DNA of 64,000 bases from Candidatus Eisenbergiella merdavium (lineage in GTDB: Bacteria; Bacillota; Clostridia; Lachnospirales; Lachnospiraceae): NCBI GenBank assembly GCA_019119595.1, contig DWWS01000006.1, positions 62,001-126,000 on the forward strand, written 5' to 3'. Positions 17,544-25,958 of the stretch are shown piece by piece. Positions within the stretch are counted from its first letter, which is position 1, and every line of letters starts with the position of its first letter. The notes beneath the pieces are model-generated. The model saw only the letters and a list, made by a program, of their open reading frames with translations. It was not told the origin of the DNA and ran no database searches. The translations under genes were made by a program, and so were the position numbers.

Positions 17544-18198
17544 TGCGACAGTAATGATGATCGTGGAGGGCACGTTTGCCACCATTTATATGACGCTTCT
17601 TTCCACGCTGATGGCCTATGTGATCGGGCTTCCTGTGGGCGTGGCGCTGGTGGTGACGGGACGCGAGGGGCTTAAGCCCAGCGCGGCGGTGAACAAGGTT
17701 CTGGATGTGATCGTAAACATCACCCGGAGCATTCCCTTTTTGATCCTTCTGATCCTGGTGATCCCGCTGACCAGAGCCATTGTGGGAAAAAGCTACGGCC
17801 CGAGCGCCACGGTGGTTCCCCTGACTCTTGCGGCGGCGCCCTTTGTGGCAAGGCTGGTGGAATCCTCTCTGCTCGAGGTGGACAGGGGCGTGGTCGAAGC
17901 GGCGAAGAGCATGGGCGCGGGCATTCCCACCATCGTGATGAAGGTGATGCTGCTGGAGGCGCGTTCCTCCCTGCTTTCCAACCTTGCCATCGCGCTGGGG
18001 ACCATTCTCGGCTACTCCGCCATGGCCGGAGCGGTGGGGGGAGGCGGACTTGGCGATATCGCCATCCGATACGGCTATAACCGCTATGAATTTGATATCA
18101 TGATCGTTACCGTGATCCTTCTGGTGCTTCTTGTCCAGATCATGCAGGCGGTCTGCATGAGGCTTGCGAGAAAGCTGGATCACAGGATCACGGGCTGA
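17533..18198 (+). CDS. metI: Methionine ABC transporter permease
   Basis: A 222-residue, five-helix permease. The EAA loop that contacts MetN is VEAAKSMGAGIPTIVMKVML, followed by GYSAMAGAVGGGGLGDIAI, which is diagnostic of MetI. The ATG at 17533 is preceded by GGTGGA within the metN 3' end; an in-frame GTG at 17515 is possible but less well placed. Confidence 0.94.
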   Translation: MWNSATVMMIVEGTFATIYMTLLSTLMAYVIGLPVGVALVVTGREGLKPSAAVNKVLDVIVNITRSIPFLILLILVIPLTRAIVGKSYGPSATVVPLTLAAAPFVARLVESSLLEVDRGVVEAAKSMGAGIPTIVMKVMLLEARSSLLSNLAIALGTILGYSAMAGAVGGGGLGDIAIRYGYNRYEFDIMIVTVILLVLLVQIMQAVCMRLARKLDHRITG

Positions 18199-18288
18199 CG
18201 GTTGATGATAGAGCGGCGTGCGTCTGCCGCCGCAAAAGGGCGGGCTGTGAAAATGCAGCCCCTTATTTCAAGCTTTTAGGAGGAGATT

Positions 18289-19257
18289 ATGAAAAAGAAA
18301 GCGGTATCATTGATCTTGACGGCAATTCTGACAGCCGGCCTGCTTGCAGGCTGCGGCTCGAACACGGCGCAGACCGGCGCGGCATCAGCCGAAAGTGAGG
18401 CATCCGGAGAAGCTGCGGCTCCGGCGGAAAGCGCGGCTTCCGAAGCGGCGGATGAGACGGCCTCTGCGGAGAGCGGGGCGGAGAGCACGGACGCGGCTGA
18501 CGTTGCGGAAACGACGGCGGAAGCCAAAGGAACCATCACGGTCGCGGCGACCAGCGTGCCCCATGCGGAGATCCTTGCGGCGGCGGTTCCCCTTCTCGCA
18601 CAGCAGGGCTGGACGCTTGAGGTGACGGAATTCACCGACTATATCATGCCCAACGAGGTGGTGGAGAGCGGAGAGATCGACGCGAATTATTTCCAGCACA
18701 TCACCTATCTGGAGAGCTTCAATGAGGAGAGAGGAACCCATCTGGTGAGCGCGGGAAGTATCCACTACGAGCCCCTTGGCATCTATCCCGGCAAGCAGAG
18801 CGACCTTTCCGCCATCCCGGAGGGAGCGGAGATCGCGGTGCCCAACGACACCACCAATGAAGCGAGAGCCCTTCTGCTTTTGCAGGAGCAGGGGCTGATC
18901 ACCCTGAACGCGGACGCGGGCATCAACGCCACCGTGAACGATATCACGGATAACCCGCACAAGATTTCCTTCGTGGAGCTGGCTGCGGAGCAGATTCCCA
19001 GAAGCCTTCCTGATTTTGACTTTGCGGTGATCAACGGAAACTATGCGCTTCAGGCGGGACTGAACGCCTCCACGGACGCTCTTGCGGTGGAGACCTCCGA
19101 TTCCGAAGCCGTTCAGAAATACGTGAACGTGGTAGCCGTGAAGGAAGGAAATGAAAACAGCGAGGGGATTCAGGCGCTGGTAGAGGTGCTGAAATCCGAT
19201 GAGATCAGGCAGTTTATCGAGGATACCTATCAGGGCTCCGTGGTTCCCTTTGAGTAA
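18289..19257 (+). CDS. metQ: Methionine-binding lipoprotein (MetQ/NlpA family)
   Basis: A 322-residue lipoprotein with lipobox LLAGC (Cys22). Residues 24-80 are an Ala/Glu/Ser-rich linker, longer than usual. The binding domain starts at ITVAATSVPHAEIL and includes the family motifs DANYFQHITYLESFN and IAVPNDTTNEARALLLL. AGGAGGAG gives a strong SD. It lies 90 bases after metI and delivers methionine to MetNI. Confidence 0.93.
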   Translation: MKKKAVSLILTAILTAGLLAGCGSNTAQTGAASAESEASGEAAAPAESAASEAADETASAESGAESTDAADVAETTAEAKGTITVAATSVPHAEILAAAVPLLAQQGWTLEVTEFTDYIMPNEVVESGEIDANYFQHITYLESFNEERGTHLVSAGSIHYEPLGIYPGKQSDLSAIPEGAEIAVPNDTTNEARALLLLQEQGLITLNADAGINATVNDITDNPHKISFVELAAEQIPRSLPDFDFAVINGNYALQAGLNASTDALAVETSDSEAVQKYVNVVAVKEGNENSEGIQALVEVLKSDEIRQFIEDTYQGSVVPFE

Positions 19258-19291
19258 TGATTGAGAATTACCGTAATTGAAGGAATACTGA

Positions 19292-19765
19292 ATGAGCGCC
19301 ATGAGAATTTCGACCAGAGGCAGATATGCGGTCCGGGTGATGCTGGATCTGGCCCTGTACGGCCAGGGGGAGTACGTGAAGGCAAAGCAGATCGCAAAAC
19401 GCCAGGGGATATCGGAAAAATATCTGGAACAGATCATAGCTGTCCTGAACAGAGCAGGATTCGTCCGAAGCGTCAGAGGCGCGCAGGGCGGATACTGCCT
19501 TGCGGGTTCACCGGAGGACTATACGGTGGGCCAGATCCTGCGCCTGACGGAAGGGACGCTGAACCCGGCTCCCTGCCTGGACGACTGCGGGGAAGAGGGC
19601 AGCGCTGACGGAGGCTTCGCAGGCGGGGGCAGCGCAGGCGCAGGCTGCGCCAGGCGGTCCTTTTGTGAGACAGCGGGCGTATGGAAGCAGCTCGCGGAAG
19701 CGGTCAGCGGTGTCGTGGATCACGTGACCATAGCGGATCTGGTGGAAAGGCATCATGAGAGATAA
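19292..19765 (+). CDS. Rrf2-family transcriptional regulator (CymR-like by context)
   Basis: A 157-residue winged-helix protein starting STRGRYAVRVMLDLAL, with the recognition helix ISEKYLEQIIAVLNRAG and the wing SVRGAQGGYCL. The effector region has Cys residues in APCLDDC and CARRSFC, as in clostridial Rrf2 proteins, but between them lies an 18-residue Gly/Ala/Ser-rich insertion. Gene order cysK-metNIQ-rrf2 suggests CymR, the cysteine-metabolism repressor that in Bacillus works in complex with CysK. An IscR-like role in Fe-S control is the main alternative. AAGGA is 7 bases from the ATG. Confidence 0.8.
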   Translation: MSAMRISTRGRYAVRVMLDLALYGQGEYVKAKQIAKRQGISEKYLEQIIAVLNRAGFVRSVRGAQGGYCLAGSPEDYTVGQILRLTEGTLNPAPCLDDCGEEGSADGGFAGGGSAGAGCARRSFCETAGVWKQLAEAVSGVVDHVTIADLVERHHER

Positions 19766-19862
19766 AAAATCAAAAGGAGGTCTCCGGCCGGCGCAGGACG
19801 TCGGCAGGGGGCCTCTGAGCGCCTGTGCGCATCGACACGCAGAATTTGGGAAATGGCGCGTC

Positions 19863-19892
19863 CCTCAGCGCGAAAGCGCTTCGGAATGGAGG
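19863..19892 (+). repeat. Repeated hairpin/SD element, copy 1
   Basis: Thirty bases containing AGCGC-GAAA-GCGCT followed by TTCGGAATGGAGG, which is the SD of the next gene. The element at 38857-38886 matches it in 29 of 30 positions. Shorter related tails occur at 45309-45325 and 56197-56211. Confidence 0.7.
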
Positions 19893-19897
19893 TAAGG

Positions 19898-21706
19898 ATG
19901 AGGAGACTGCTGCGGCTTGTCACTGAAAAATGGTACTGGTTCCTGCTGGGAGCCGTCGTCTGTGGGGAAGCGGCGGTGTTTCTTTTTTTCGGGGAAAACA
20001 GCTATATCGCCGTTCATGACAATCTGGATCTGTTCATGGGGCATTTTATGGCGATGAAGCATTCGGGAACCTTTTTTGCCCGGAATGCCACGGTTCCCAT
20101 CCTCGGCGGCATCACAAGGGATTATCTGAGCTCGGAGTTTTCCCTTTATAATATCCTGTTTTACCTGCTCCCGCCCTTTGCCGCGTATCTGTGCGGCTAT
20201 TTTCTGAAAATCCTCATCGCGGCGGGCTTCGTTTATCTTCTGGCGAAGGACGTTTACGAAAGGGCGGGCGGCTGGGAGAGATACCGCCCCATAGCGGTGG
20301 TCTGCGGCCTGATCTACGGCCTGCTTCCGCTTTTCCCCGCTTATGGCATCGCCTTTGCCTCCATCCCGCTGGTCGTCTTTCTGCTGCGCCGGATCTACCG
20401 GGGGGAGGCTCCCTGGAATGGCGGGAAGAGCGGGCGGGGATGGCTGGTAAGCTGTCTGTTTCTGTTTTTCTACCCCCTTCTTTCCTATTTTTCCTACTTC
20501 GGCATTTTCATTCTGGGCTATCTGGTCCTTGCGATCCTGATCCTGTGGGTGAGGGACGGATTTTTGTGGAAAAAAGAGAAGCGGGGATGGCGCGCTGTGA
20601 GCGGGCGGCTGGTGATCGCGCTGGTCGTGCTTTCGGCCGGATATATCGTTTTTGAATACCGGCTGTTCGGACAGATGCTCCTTTCCGACGTGGTGACCAT
20701 GCGAAGCACCATGGCGGAGGATAATTTTACGGCGGGGCAGATCGTGAAAACCGTCTGGGAGGTTTTTTCTCAGGCAATTTTCCACGCGCAGCCCTCCCAT
20801 ACCCGTTTCCTGCTTCCGCTCTGTCTGCTGTTTTTCGCATACCGTGTGATATGCTTTTGGCGCGAGGGAAAGCCGGGGCGGATCCTGACGGACAGCTTCT
20901 GCCTGGTGCTGTATTTTATCGTGGGAAACTGTCTGGTTTACGGCTTTTATTACTGGGGCAGCCTGCGGGAGCTGTTTGAGACGCTGATTCCGCCGCTGGA
21001 GGGCTTCCAGTTCAACCGAACTGTATTCTTCAACCCCTTTCTCTGGTATGCGGCCCTGTTCCTTCTGGTGAAATACCTGTATGACAAAAGGAAAAAATGG
21101 TTTGGAAACCTCCTGCTTCTCGTCAGCCTCGCGGTGGTGGTGCTCACACCCGCCGTATACAATGATTTTTACTATACATGCTATTATCAGGCTTACCGCC
21201 TGGTGAAGGGCGTGGAGGTGGAAAATCTGAACTACCGGGAATTTTTCTCGCAGGAGCTGTTCGACGGGATCAAGGAGGAGATCGGCTACGACGGGGAATA
21301 CAGCATCGCCTACGGCATGCATCCGTCCGTGCTGTCCTATAACGGCATTTCCACGCTGGACGGATACCTGGGCTTTTATCCCCAGGAGTACAAGGAAGCG
21401 TTCGGCGCCATGATCCGGCCTGCCACAGAGCGGGTGGAGGAATGGGATACCTATTTCTGGGACTGGGGCGCACGGGCCTACATTTTTTCCGGCTCCGGCG
21501 AAAACACCTGGAACGCAGTGCGCACCATGCAGGTGTCGGACGATACGCTTTGCATTGACGCGGATATGTTCCGGGAGCTTGGGGGAAAATATCTGTTTTC
21601 CCGGATCGAGATCGGAAATGCCGGGGAGCTTGGATTTACGCTGATCGGAGCATACAGCGGGGACGGGTCGCCTTATACGGTTTATGTGTATGGAAATGAA
21701 GGATAA
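19898..21706 (+). CDS. Large polytopic membrane protein (DUF6044-like)
   Basis: A 602-residue protein with roughly ten to twelve hydrophobic segments through residue 420 and a C-terminal soluble part. Residues 35-75 (SYIAVHDNLDLFMGHFMAM) place an acidic HDNLD motif just after the first membrane segment, as in GT-C glycosyltransferases and in the DUF6044 family. I propose a lipid-linked sugar transferase or flippase for surface polysaccharide, without firm evidence. The ATG at 19898 has GGAGG 5 bases upstream. The nearby radical SAM, acyltransferase and GT-C genes support a cell-envelope role. Confidence 0.6.
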   Translation: MRRLLRLVTEKWYWFLLGAVVCGEAAVFLFFGENSYIAVHDNLDLFMGHFMAMKHSGTFFARNATVPILGGITRDYLSSEFSLYNILFYLLPPFAAYLCGYFLKILIAAGFVYLLAKDVYERAGGWERYRPIAVVCGLIYGLLPLFPAYGIAFASIPLVVFLLRRIYRGEAPWNGGKSGRGWLVSCLFLFFYPLLSYFSYFGIFILGYLVLAILILWVRDGFLWKKEKRGWRAVSGRLVIALVVLSAGYIVFEYRLFGQMLLSDVVTMRSTMAEDNFTAGQIVKTVWEVFSQAIFHAQPSHTRFLLPLCLLFFAYRVICFWREGKPGRILTDSFCLVLYFIVGNCLVYGFYYWGSLRELFETLIPPLEGFQFNRTVFFNPFLWYAALFLLVKYLYDKRKKWFGNLLLLVSLAVVVLTPAVYNDFYYTCYYQAYRLVKGVEVENLNYREFFSQELFDGIKEEIGYDGEYSIAYGMHPSVLSYNGISTLDGYLGFYPQEYKEAFGAMIRPATERVEEWDTYFWDWGARAYIFSGSGENTWNAVRTMQVSDDTLCIDADMFRELGGKYLFSRIEIGNAGELGFTLIGAYSGDGSPYTVYVYGNEG

Positions 21707-21773
21707 GGGATCAGGTATCTAAGGGGAGGGATGCTTCCCAATGATTCTGTGAAATTTTTCTTTTGTCAGAATA

Positions 21774-21802
21774 TTGTATTTGGAAATGACATATGCTATA
21801 AT
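21774..21802 (+). promoter_or_regulatory. Promoter of a candidate antisense RNA
   Basis: TTGTAT (21774-21779), exactly 17 bases, TATAAT (21797-21802). It drives rightward transcription into a strong terminator only about 45 bases further on, with no open reading frame that has an SD. Confidence 0.7.
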
Positions 21803-21808
21803 GCCAAC

Positions 21809-21883
21809 AGGCATAAATGATATTGTCTGTCCATATGGGACAACAACGAAAACCCCGGAGGTTGTGGCTCCGGGGTTTTCTAT
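21809..21883 (+). ncRNA. Candidate antisense RNA antitoxin of a type I toxin-antitoxin pair
   Basis: A transcript of about 75 nucleotides is predicted from the promoter at 21774-21802 to the terminator at 21849-21883. It would be complementary to the 3' end of the leftward mRNA for the 28-residue toxin at 21926-22012. This tail-to-tail arrangement is that of Bacillus txpA/RatA and bsrG/SR4. The RNA itself is inferred from signals, not observed. Confidence 0.5.
21849..21883. terminator. Bidirectional terminator shared by toxin and antisense RNA
   Basis: Perfect 12-bp stem AAAACCCCGGAG/CTCCGGGGTTTT (21849-21860 with 21868-21879), loop GTTGTGG. The A-run on one side and T-run on the other let it work in both directions. 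Confidence 0.9.
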
Positions 21884-21925
21884 TCCATTTTTGTGTGGCG
21901 GCTTGAACCACAGGCTGGTTACCGA

Positions 21926-22012
21926 CTATTCATCGCCGTCCAGCCATCTGCAGATGAGGTGGCAAACCACACCCGCCATGACGGCGATGATAAATGATAT
22001 TGCCATATCCAT
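21926..22012 (-). CDS. Candidate holin-like type I toxin, 28 residues
   Basis: The minus strand encodes 28 residues: a hydrophobic helix (ISFIIAVMAGVVCHLIC) flanked by MDMA and a polar end RWLDGDE. Small peptides with a helix then KWLD/RWLD are common, mostly unannotated, in Clostridia and are often called putative holin-like toxins. The gene ends 46 bases before a bidirectional terminator and faces a promoter typical of an antisense RNA. Weak points: no clear SD precedes either ATG, and I find no good promoter on the minus strand. It is below the size limit of most gene callers. Confidence 0.5.
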   Translation of the reverse strand: MDMAISFIIAVMAGVVCHLICRWLDGDE

Positions 22013-22039
22013 AGGAGCTGTGGCAGAATCTCATCGGAA

Positions 22040-22068
22040 TTGACAGAAAACCCTCCCGGTGATATGAT
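22040..22068 (+). promoter_or_regulatory. Strong sigma-A promoter for the radical SAM gene
   Basis: TTGACA (22040-22045), exactly 17 bases, TATGAT (22063-22068), 59 bases before the ATG at 22127. Confidence 0.85.
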
Positions 22069-22126
22069 GATAACGCATCATGCGGCCGTTCTGGCAGAAG
22101 AGCAAAGAATAGAAGGAGATAGTGAT

Positions 22127-23077
22127 ATGCCGATCAGAGTTCATAACTACGCCGGAAAATTCGGCTGGAACATGAGAAAGTATTTCCCGAAGCTTGCGAG
22201 CGAGGGATACCTGGCCCTGCAGTTTCTGACGAGGGGAAAATCCCAGAGGGATTATATCGAGTATTTTATGGGGAGCGATCCGATCCCCCATCCCAACGTG
22301 GTAAATCTGGAGACGATCAACCGCTGCAACAGCACCTGCGAATTCTGCACGGCGAACAAGAACGCGGAGAAGCGTCCCTATGCGAGGATGTCGGACGAGC
22401 TGTATTACAGCATCATCGACCAGCTCCGCGACTGGGGCTATAAGGGCCATCTGACCCTGTACGGCAACAACGAGCCCTGGCTGGATACCAGGATCGTGGA
22501 GTTTCACGAGTACGCGAGGAAGCAGCTTCCGGATGTGTTCATTTTCATGTCCACCAACGGCCTGCTCTTGACCGTGGATAAGGTGAAGGCCATCGTTCCC
22601 TACGTGAACCAGCTCATCATCAACAATTACTGTCTGGATATGAAATTCCATGACAATATCCAGGAGATTTATGAATATGTAAAGAGCCATCCGGACGAGT
22701 TTAAGGATGTGGATATCCTGATCCAGATGCGCTATCTGAAGGAGGTTCTGACCAATCGTGCCGGGAGCTCTCCGAACAAGGCGGCTACGGAGAAGGTCAT
22801 TAAGGAAACCTGCCTGATGCCCTATACGGATATGTGGATCACACCGAACGGCAAGCTGGGAATTTGCTGCTGCGACAACTTTGAGGTGACAGATATGGGC
22901 GACCTGACCAAAATGCCCCTGAAGGACGCCTGGAACAGTCCGGCTTATCAGAAGCTTCGTCAGGCCGTGAAGGACGGCAGACAGAATTATCCCTTTTGCA
23001 AGCACTGTGATTTCATCGACGCGGGACTGCGGATGGATATTGTGAACGATATTCTGAAAAAGAACAGGAAAAAATGA
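22127..23077 (+). CDS. Radical SAM/SPASM-domain protein
   Basis: A 316-residue protein with the radical SAM [4Fe-4S] motif CNSTCEFC (Cys67, Cys71, Cys74) and a C-terminal SPASM-type cysteine set (Cys229, Cys247-249, Cys291, Cys294) around ITPNGKLGICCCDNFEVTDMGDL. SPASM enzymes modify peptides, proteins or sugars; no precursor peptide or partner enzyme is visible beside it, so the substrate is unknown. AAGGAG lies 8 bases before the ATG; the frame is open further upstream but lies across the promoter. It has its own promoter and terminator, so it is a single-gene unit. Neighbours suggest a surface-polysaccharide link. Confidence 0.85.
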   Translation: MPIRVHNYAGKFGWNMRKYFPKLASEGYLALQFLTRGKSQRDYIEYFMGSDPIPHPNVVNLETINRCNSTCEFCTANKNAEKRPYARMSDELYYSIIDQLRDWGYKGHLTLYGNNEPWLDTRIVEFHEYARKQLPDVFIFMSTNGLLLTVDKVKAIVPYVNQLIINNYCLDMKFHDNIQEIYEYVKSHPDEFKDVDILIQMRYLKEVLTNRAGSSPNKAATEKVIKETCLMPYTDMWITPNGKLGICCCDNFEVTDMGDLTKMPLKDAWNSPAYQKLRQAVKDGRQNYPFCKHCDFIDAGLRMDIVNDILKKNRKK

Positions 23078-23140
23078 GGTGCCAGGTCCCGGGAGGGACG
23101 CCGGAAGTCTCGAAAGGATATCTGAAAATCTGAAAAAAGG

Positions 23141-23185
23141 AATGGATGCTGTACGTGATATCAAGGTGCGGCGTCCATTTTTTTT
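23141..23185 (+). terminator. Terminator after the radical SAM gene
   Basis: A stem of about 15 bp with G-T pairs (AATGGATGCTGTAC paired with GTGCGGCGTCCATT) is followed by eight Ts. Confidence 0.8.
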
Positions 23186-23304
23186 ATGCGCTGTAAGGCG
23201 GCATTTTGAGGGAAAAGATGGATGGGAAAAAATTCGTGTAACGGCCTGTCTGGAAATTTGGATAATATCAAAAAAAGAATTTCGGATAATATATGAGCCG
23301 AAAC

Positions 23305-23333
23305 TTGATAAATTTGGCAAAAAAGGTTAAGAT
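23305..23333 (+). promoter_or_regulatory. Promoter producing a probably leaderless mRNA
   Basis: TTGATA (23305-23310), exactly 17 bases, TAAGAT (23328-23333). The expected start site, 6-8 bases downstream, coincides with the ATG at 23341, and no SD is present. Confidence 0.6.
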
Positions 23334-23340
23334 ATTAGCT

Positions 23341-23622
23341 ATGAATAACTTTGATTTTCTGAAATCACCGGATGAAGTGAACAGAGATATAGCAAGACGG
23401 ATGAGCCGGAAAAGGAAGGAAAAGAAAATCACCCAGGTACAGCTCGCGAAATATTCAGACGTAAGTCTTGGATCGATCAAGCGCTTTGAGCGTACCGGGG
23501 AGATTTCTCTGACCTCACTCGTAAAGATCGCTTTTGCGCTGGGATGTGAGGATGACTTTGAGGCTCTGTTTGCCAGAAAGGGCTATGCGTCCATAGAGGA
23601 GGTTCTGAATGAAAGAGAATAG
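23341..23622 (+). CDS. XRE-family (HipB-like) DNA-binding protein
   Basis: A 93-residue protein with an N-terminal MNNFDFLKSPDEV tag and a Cro/CI helix-turn-helix (KKITQVQLAKYSDVSLGSIKRFERTGEISL). This layout is that of the HipB-type regulators found before HipA-like kinases. No HipA gene follows; the next gene is convergent, so this is an orphan or a remnant. The ATG lies 8 bases after the -10 box, and there is no SD, pointing to leaderless translation. It may repress its own promoter. Confidence 0.8.
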   Translation: MNNFDFLKSPDEVNRDIARRMSRKRKEKKITQVQLAKYSDVSLGSIKRFERTGEISLTSLVKIAFALGCEDDFEALFARKGYASIEEVLNERE

Positions 23623-23635
23623 AGCGCTGGCGGCT

Positions 23636-24157
23636 TTATAAATACCTGCTGTAGTCTCCTTCAGGAAAGGGATTTTCCAAACCGAGAACCCTTGGCCACA
23701 GTCCCGTATCATCAATGATGAAGCCCATCAGCATTCCCATGTGGGAGTGCAGGTGGCGGAACTGGGCAAGGATCAGGGTGAATCTGCTGTACTCGCAGTC
23801 TGTGGGATACTCCTTCAGGCGCTCATCCGTCAGATCGGACAGATAGGAAAGTATTTTTTTCTCAATGTCGGAAAAATAGGAAGTGATCTCTTTACGGGAG
23901 AGGCGTCTGGAGGAGGGGATATCCAGATTATTCAGATCCTTTTCGTGGATATCCGGCTCCTGGAAATGCCTGTCCCGTGGATTGATGTACCACAGATCAA
24001 GAGAGTGGAGCATGTGGTAAACGTGCTTCCAGCAGGGCATGTCACAGTAATGTTTGTCCCACAGCGTGTCGGGAATGCAGTCGATGACGTTTCGTACCTC
24101 CCACAGGGCCCGTCTGGTTTGATCCTCTATAATGGAAGTAAGGGTATCCTGATTCAT
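23636..24157 (-). CDS. DinB-like four-helix protein
   Basis: A 173-residue protein of the DinB/YfiT-like metalloenzyme superfamily. The usual metal-binding histidines are seen in the segment KHVYHMLHSLD and in HLHSHMGMLMG near the C-terminus. Members often act as thiol-dependent S-transferases or are of unknown function. An upstream ATG at 24169 exists, but GGAG lies just before 24157, which is preferred. It is convergent with the XRE gene, 13 bases apart. Confidence 0.75.
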   Translation of the reverse strand: MNQDTLTSIIEDQTRRALWEVRNVIDCIPDTLWDKHYCDMPCWKHVYHMLHSLDLWYINPRDRHFQEPDIHEKDLNNLDIPSSRRLSRKEITSYFSDIEKKILSYLSDLTDERLKEYPTDCEYSRFTLILAQFRHLHSHMGMLMGFIIDDTGLWPRVLGLENPFPEGDYSRYL

Positions 24158-24240
24158 TGTGATCTCCATTTCTTAATGCCAGCGGCGGCCTGCTCATATT
24201 TTAAGGCTTCTCACCTGCTCAGACCACCAGCTCATTCCCG

Positions 24241-25821
24241 TCAGCCCTTCCCATTCCCCTCCAGGTATTCCTTTTCCGTGTTCACGTTCCAGATATTGTC
24301 CCGGGAACGGACGCCGCTCAGGATATTTTTCACCGTTTCAAAGGACGTTACCATGGAATGGTCGATGTTGTTGTAGCGGTGCTGACCGTTTCTTCCCACG
24401 CAGTAAAGGTTGTCGATGGTATTGAGCCAGTCGCGCAGCACGTCCATATCCTTATAGGTGTCGAAGTAGGCAGGATAGGCTTTTTTCACCTTTTCCATGT
24501 GGGTGTCGAGAACCATGTCCGGGCTGTCGATCAGGCCCATTTTTACCATTTCGGATACGGCGAATACGGAGAATTCCTCCTCGGACATGCGCCAGAGGGA
24601 ATCGCCCTCGTCGCAGAAATATTCCAGGCCCACCCAGACGGTATTTTCCAGATCCTTCACCATATAGGGGGACCAGTTGTTGTAGATCTGGAAGCGTCCC
24701 ATCTGTACGGTGCGGTCATGGACGTAGATCCAGTCGTCGGGAACGATGTTGCCGATGGTTTTGATCTTTGTTTTGTTGACCAGGTTCAGTTTGGGAACCA
24801 GAACGCCGAGGGTCATGTAGTCACGATAGGGAAGACCTGCCGCGATGGCGGCCTCGCGCGCGGGAACGTCGTTCATACCGCCCACCAGATCCTTAATGGG
24901 CATGGAGGAGATGAAAATGTCGCCCTCCTCCTGATATTCCTTTCCGTCCTTTTCATAGGTGAGGCTGAGGATGCGGCCGTTTTCGTCTCTGGAAAAGCGC
25001 ACCACCCGGCAGCCGCGAAGGATCCGTCCGCCCATCTTCTCGATCTCGGCTCCGGTCACGTCCCAGAGCTGGCCGGGACCGAGCTTGGGATAGCTGAATT
25101 CCTCGATGAGGGAGGTTTCCACGTGGCCGGTCTTTTTGCCGGGAAGGAGCTTTCGGAATATGTCTGAAATGATGGCCATGATGGAAAGACCCTTCACGCG
25201 CTGGGCGCCCCAGTTGGGATCGATCTCCGCGGGGCTTCTTCCCCAGAGATTTTCCGTATATTTTTCAAAAAACATGGAATAGAGCTTCTTTCCGAAGCGG
25301 TTGATATAGAAATCCTCCAGGGAGTTTTCCTTCCGCTTGTGCAGGACGCTGGCAATATAGCTGAATCCGGCCTGAATGGTCGTTGCCAGCCCCATGTTTT
25401 TAAAGGTTTCCCATTTCAAAGTGATGGGATAGTCGAAGAATTTTCTGTCAAAGTAAATGCGGGACACCCGGTTCCTGGTGAGCATGACCCGGTCTGTTTT
25501 CTCCGGATCGGGGCCGCCTGCCGCAAGGGGAGGAGTGCGCTTCAGAACGATATCGTCATAGGCGGGAGCGCCCTGGGGCGGAAGCATATGGTTCCACCAT
25601 TCGTTTACCTTGGGATCCTTGGAGAAAAAACGGTGTCCGCCCATATCCATCCGGTTGCCGTTGTGCTCCACTGTTTTGGATATTCCCCCAAGCTGGCCGC
25701 TTTCTTCAAAAACGATGACCTCAAACCTTTCGGCGGAGGCGGCTGTCTCCGAGGCCTTCAGCAGCTCGTATGCCGCCGTCAGGCCGGCCGGTCCGCCGCC
25801 TATAATCAGAGCTTTTCTCAT
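24241..25821 (-). CDS. FAD-dependent oxidoreductase (UDP-galactopyranose mutase/amine-oxidase fold)
   Basis: A 526-residue protein beginning with the dinucleotide-binding fingerprint [16 protein letters not shown] (residues 5-20), then [22 protein letters not shown] and, near the C-terminus, [18 protein letters not shown], where the flavin edge is bound. This combination is seen in clostridial NAD(P)-binding proteins related to UDP-galactopyranose mutase, found in polysaccharide loci. It may rearrange or oxidise a nucleotide sugar, but no substrate residue can be named. It has its own minus-strand promoter at 25926-25954. Confidence 0.75.
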   Translation of the reverse strand: MRKALIIGGGPAGLTAAYELLKASETAASAERFEVIVFEESGQLGGISKTVEHNGNRMDMGGHRFFSKDPKVNEWWNHMLPPQGAPAYDDIVLKRTPPLAAGGPDPEKTDRVMLTRNRVSRIYFDRKFFDYPITLKWETFKNMGLATTIQAGFSYIASVLHKRKENSLEDFYINRFGKKLYSMFFEKYTENLWGRSPAEIDPNWGAQRVKGLSIMAIISDIFRKLLPGKKTGHVETSLIEEFSYPKLGPGQLWDVTGAEIEKMGGRILRGCRVVRFSRDENGRILSLTYEKDGKEYQEEGDIFISSMPIKDLVGGMNDVPAREAAIAAGLPYRDYMTLGVLVPKLNLVNKTKIKTIGNIVPDDWIYVHDRTVQMGRFQIYNNWSPYMVKDLENTVWVGLEYFCDEGDSLWRMSEEEFSVFAVSEMVKMGLIDSPDMVLDTHMEKVKKAYPAYFDTYKDMDVLRDWLNTIDNLYCVGRNGQHRYNNIDHSMVTSFETVKNILSGVRSRDNIWNVNTEKEYLEGNGKG

Positions 25822-25925
25822 AAGAATTCGGATTCCTTTCCGGGCGCGTGTATATGGCGTGCCGCACAGATTGATGCGGCGCAGCTTTCAGGCAACGGCG
25901 CCGCTGTTGGATAATCATTATTTCC

Positions 25926-25954
25926 ATCTTAACATATCTGTCCGGTGAATTCAA
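25926..25954 (-). promoter_or_regulatory. Promoter of the FAD-dependent oxidoreductase gene
   Basis: Read on the minus strand: TTGAAT (25954-25949), 17 bases, TAAGAT (25931-25926), about 105 bases before the ATG. Confidence 0.6.
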
Positions 25955-25958
25955 ATAG

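Noticed and set aside
19865-21322. Long minus-strand reading frame opposite the DUF6044-like gene
   Set aside because: Shadow of a GC-rich membrane-protein gene; rich in His, Arg and Gln with no domain pattern.
21774-22043. 89-codon plus-strand reading frame across the candidate type I toxin region
   Set aside because: No SD, it runs through a promoter -10 box and a strong terminator hairpin, and its composition is not protein-like. It is better explained as the antisense RNA and toxin complement.
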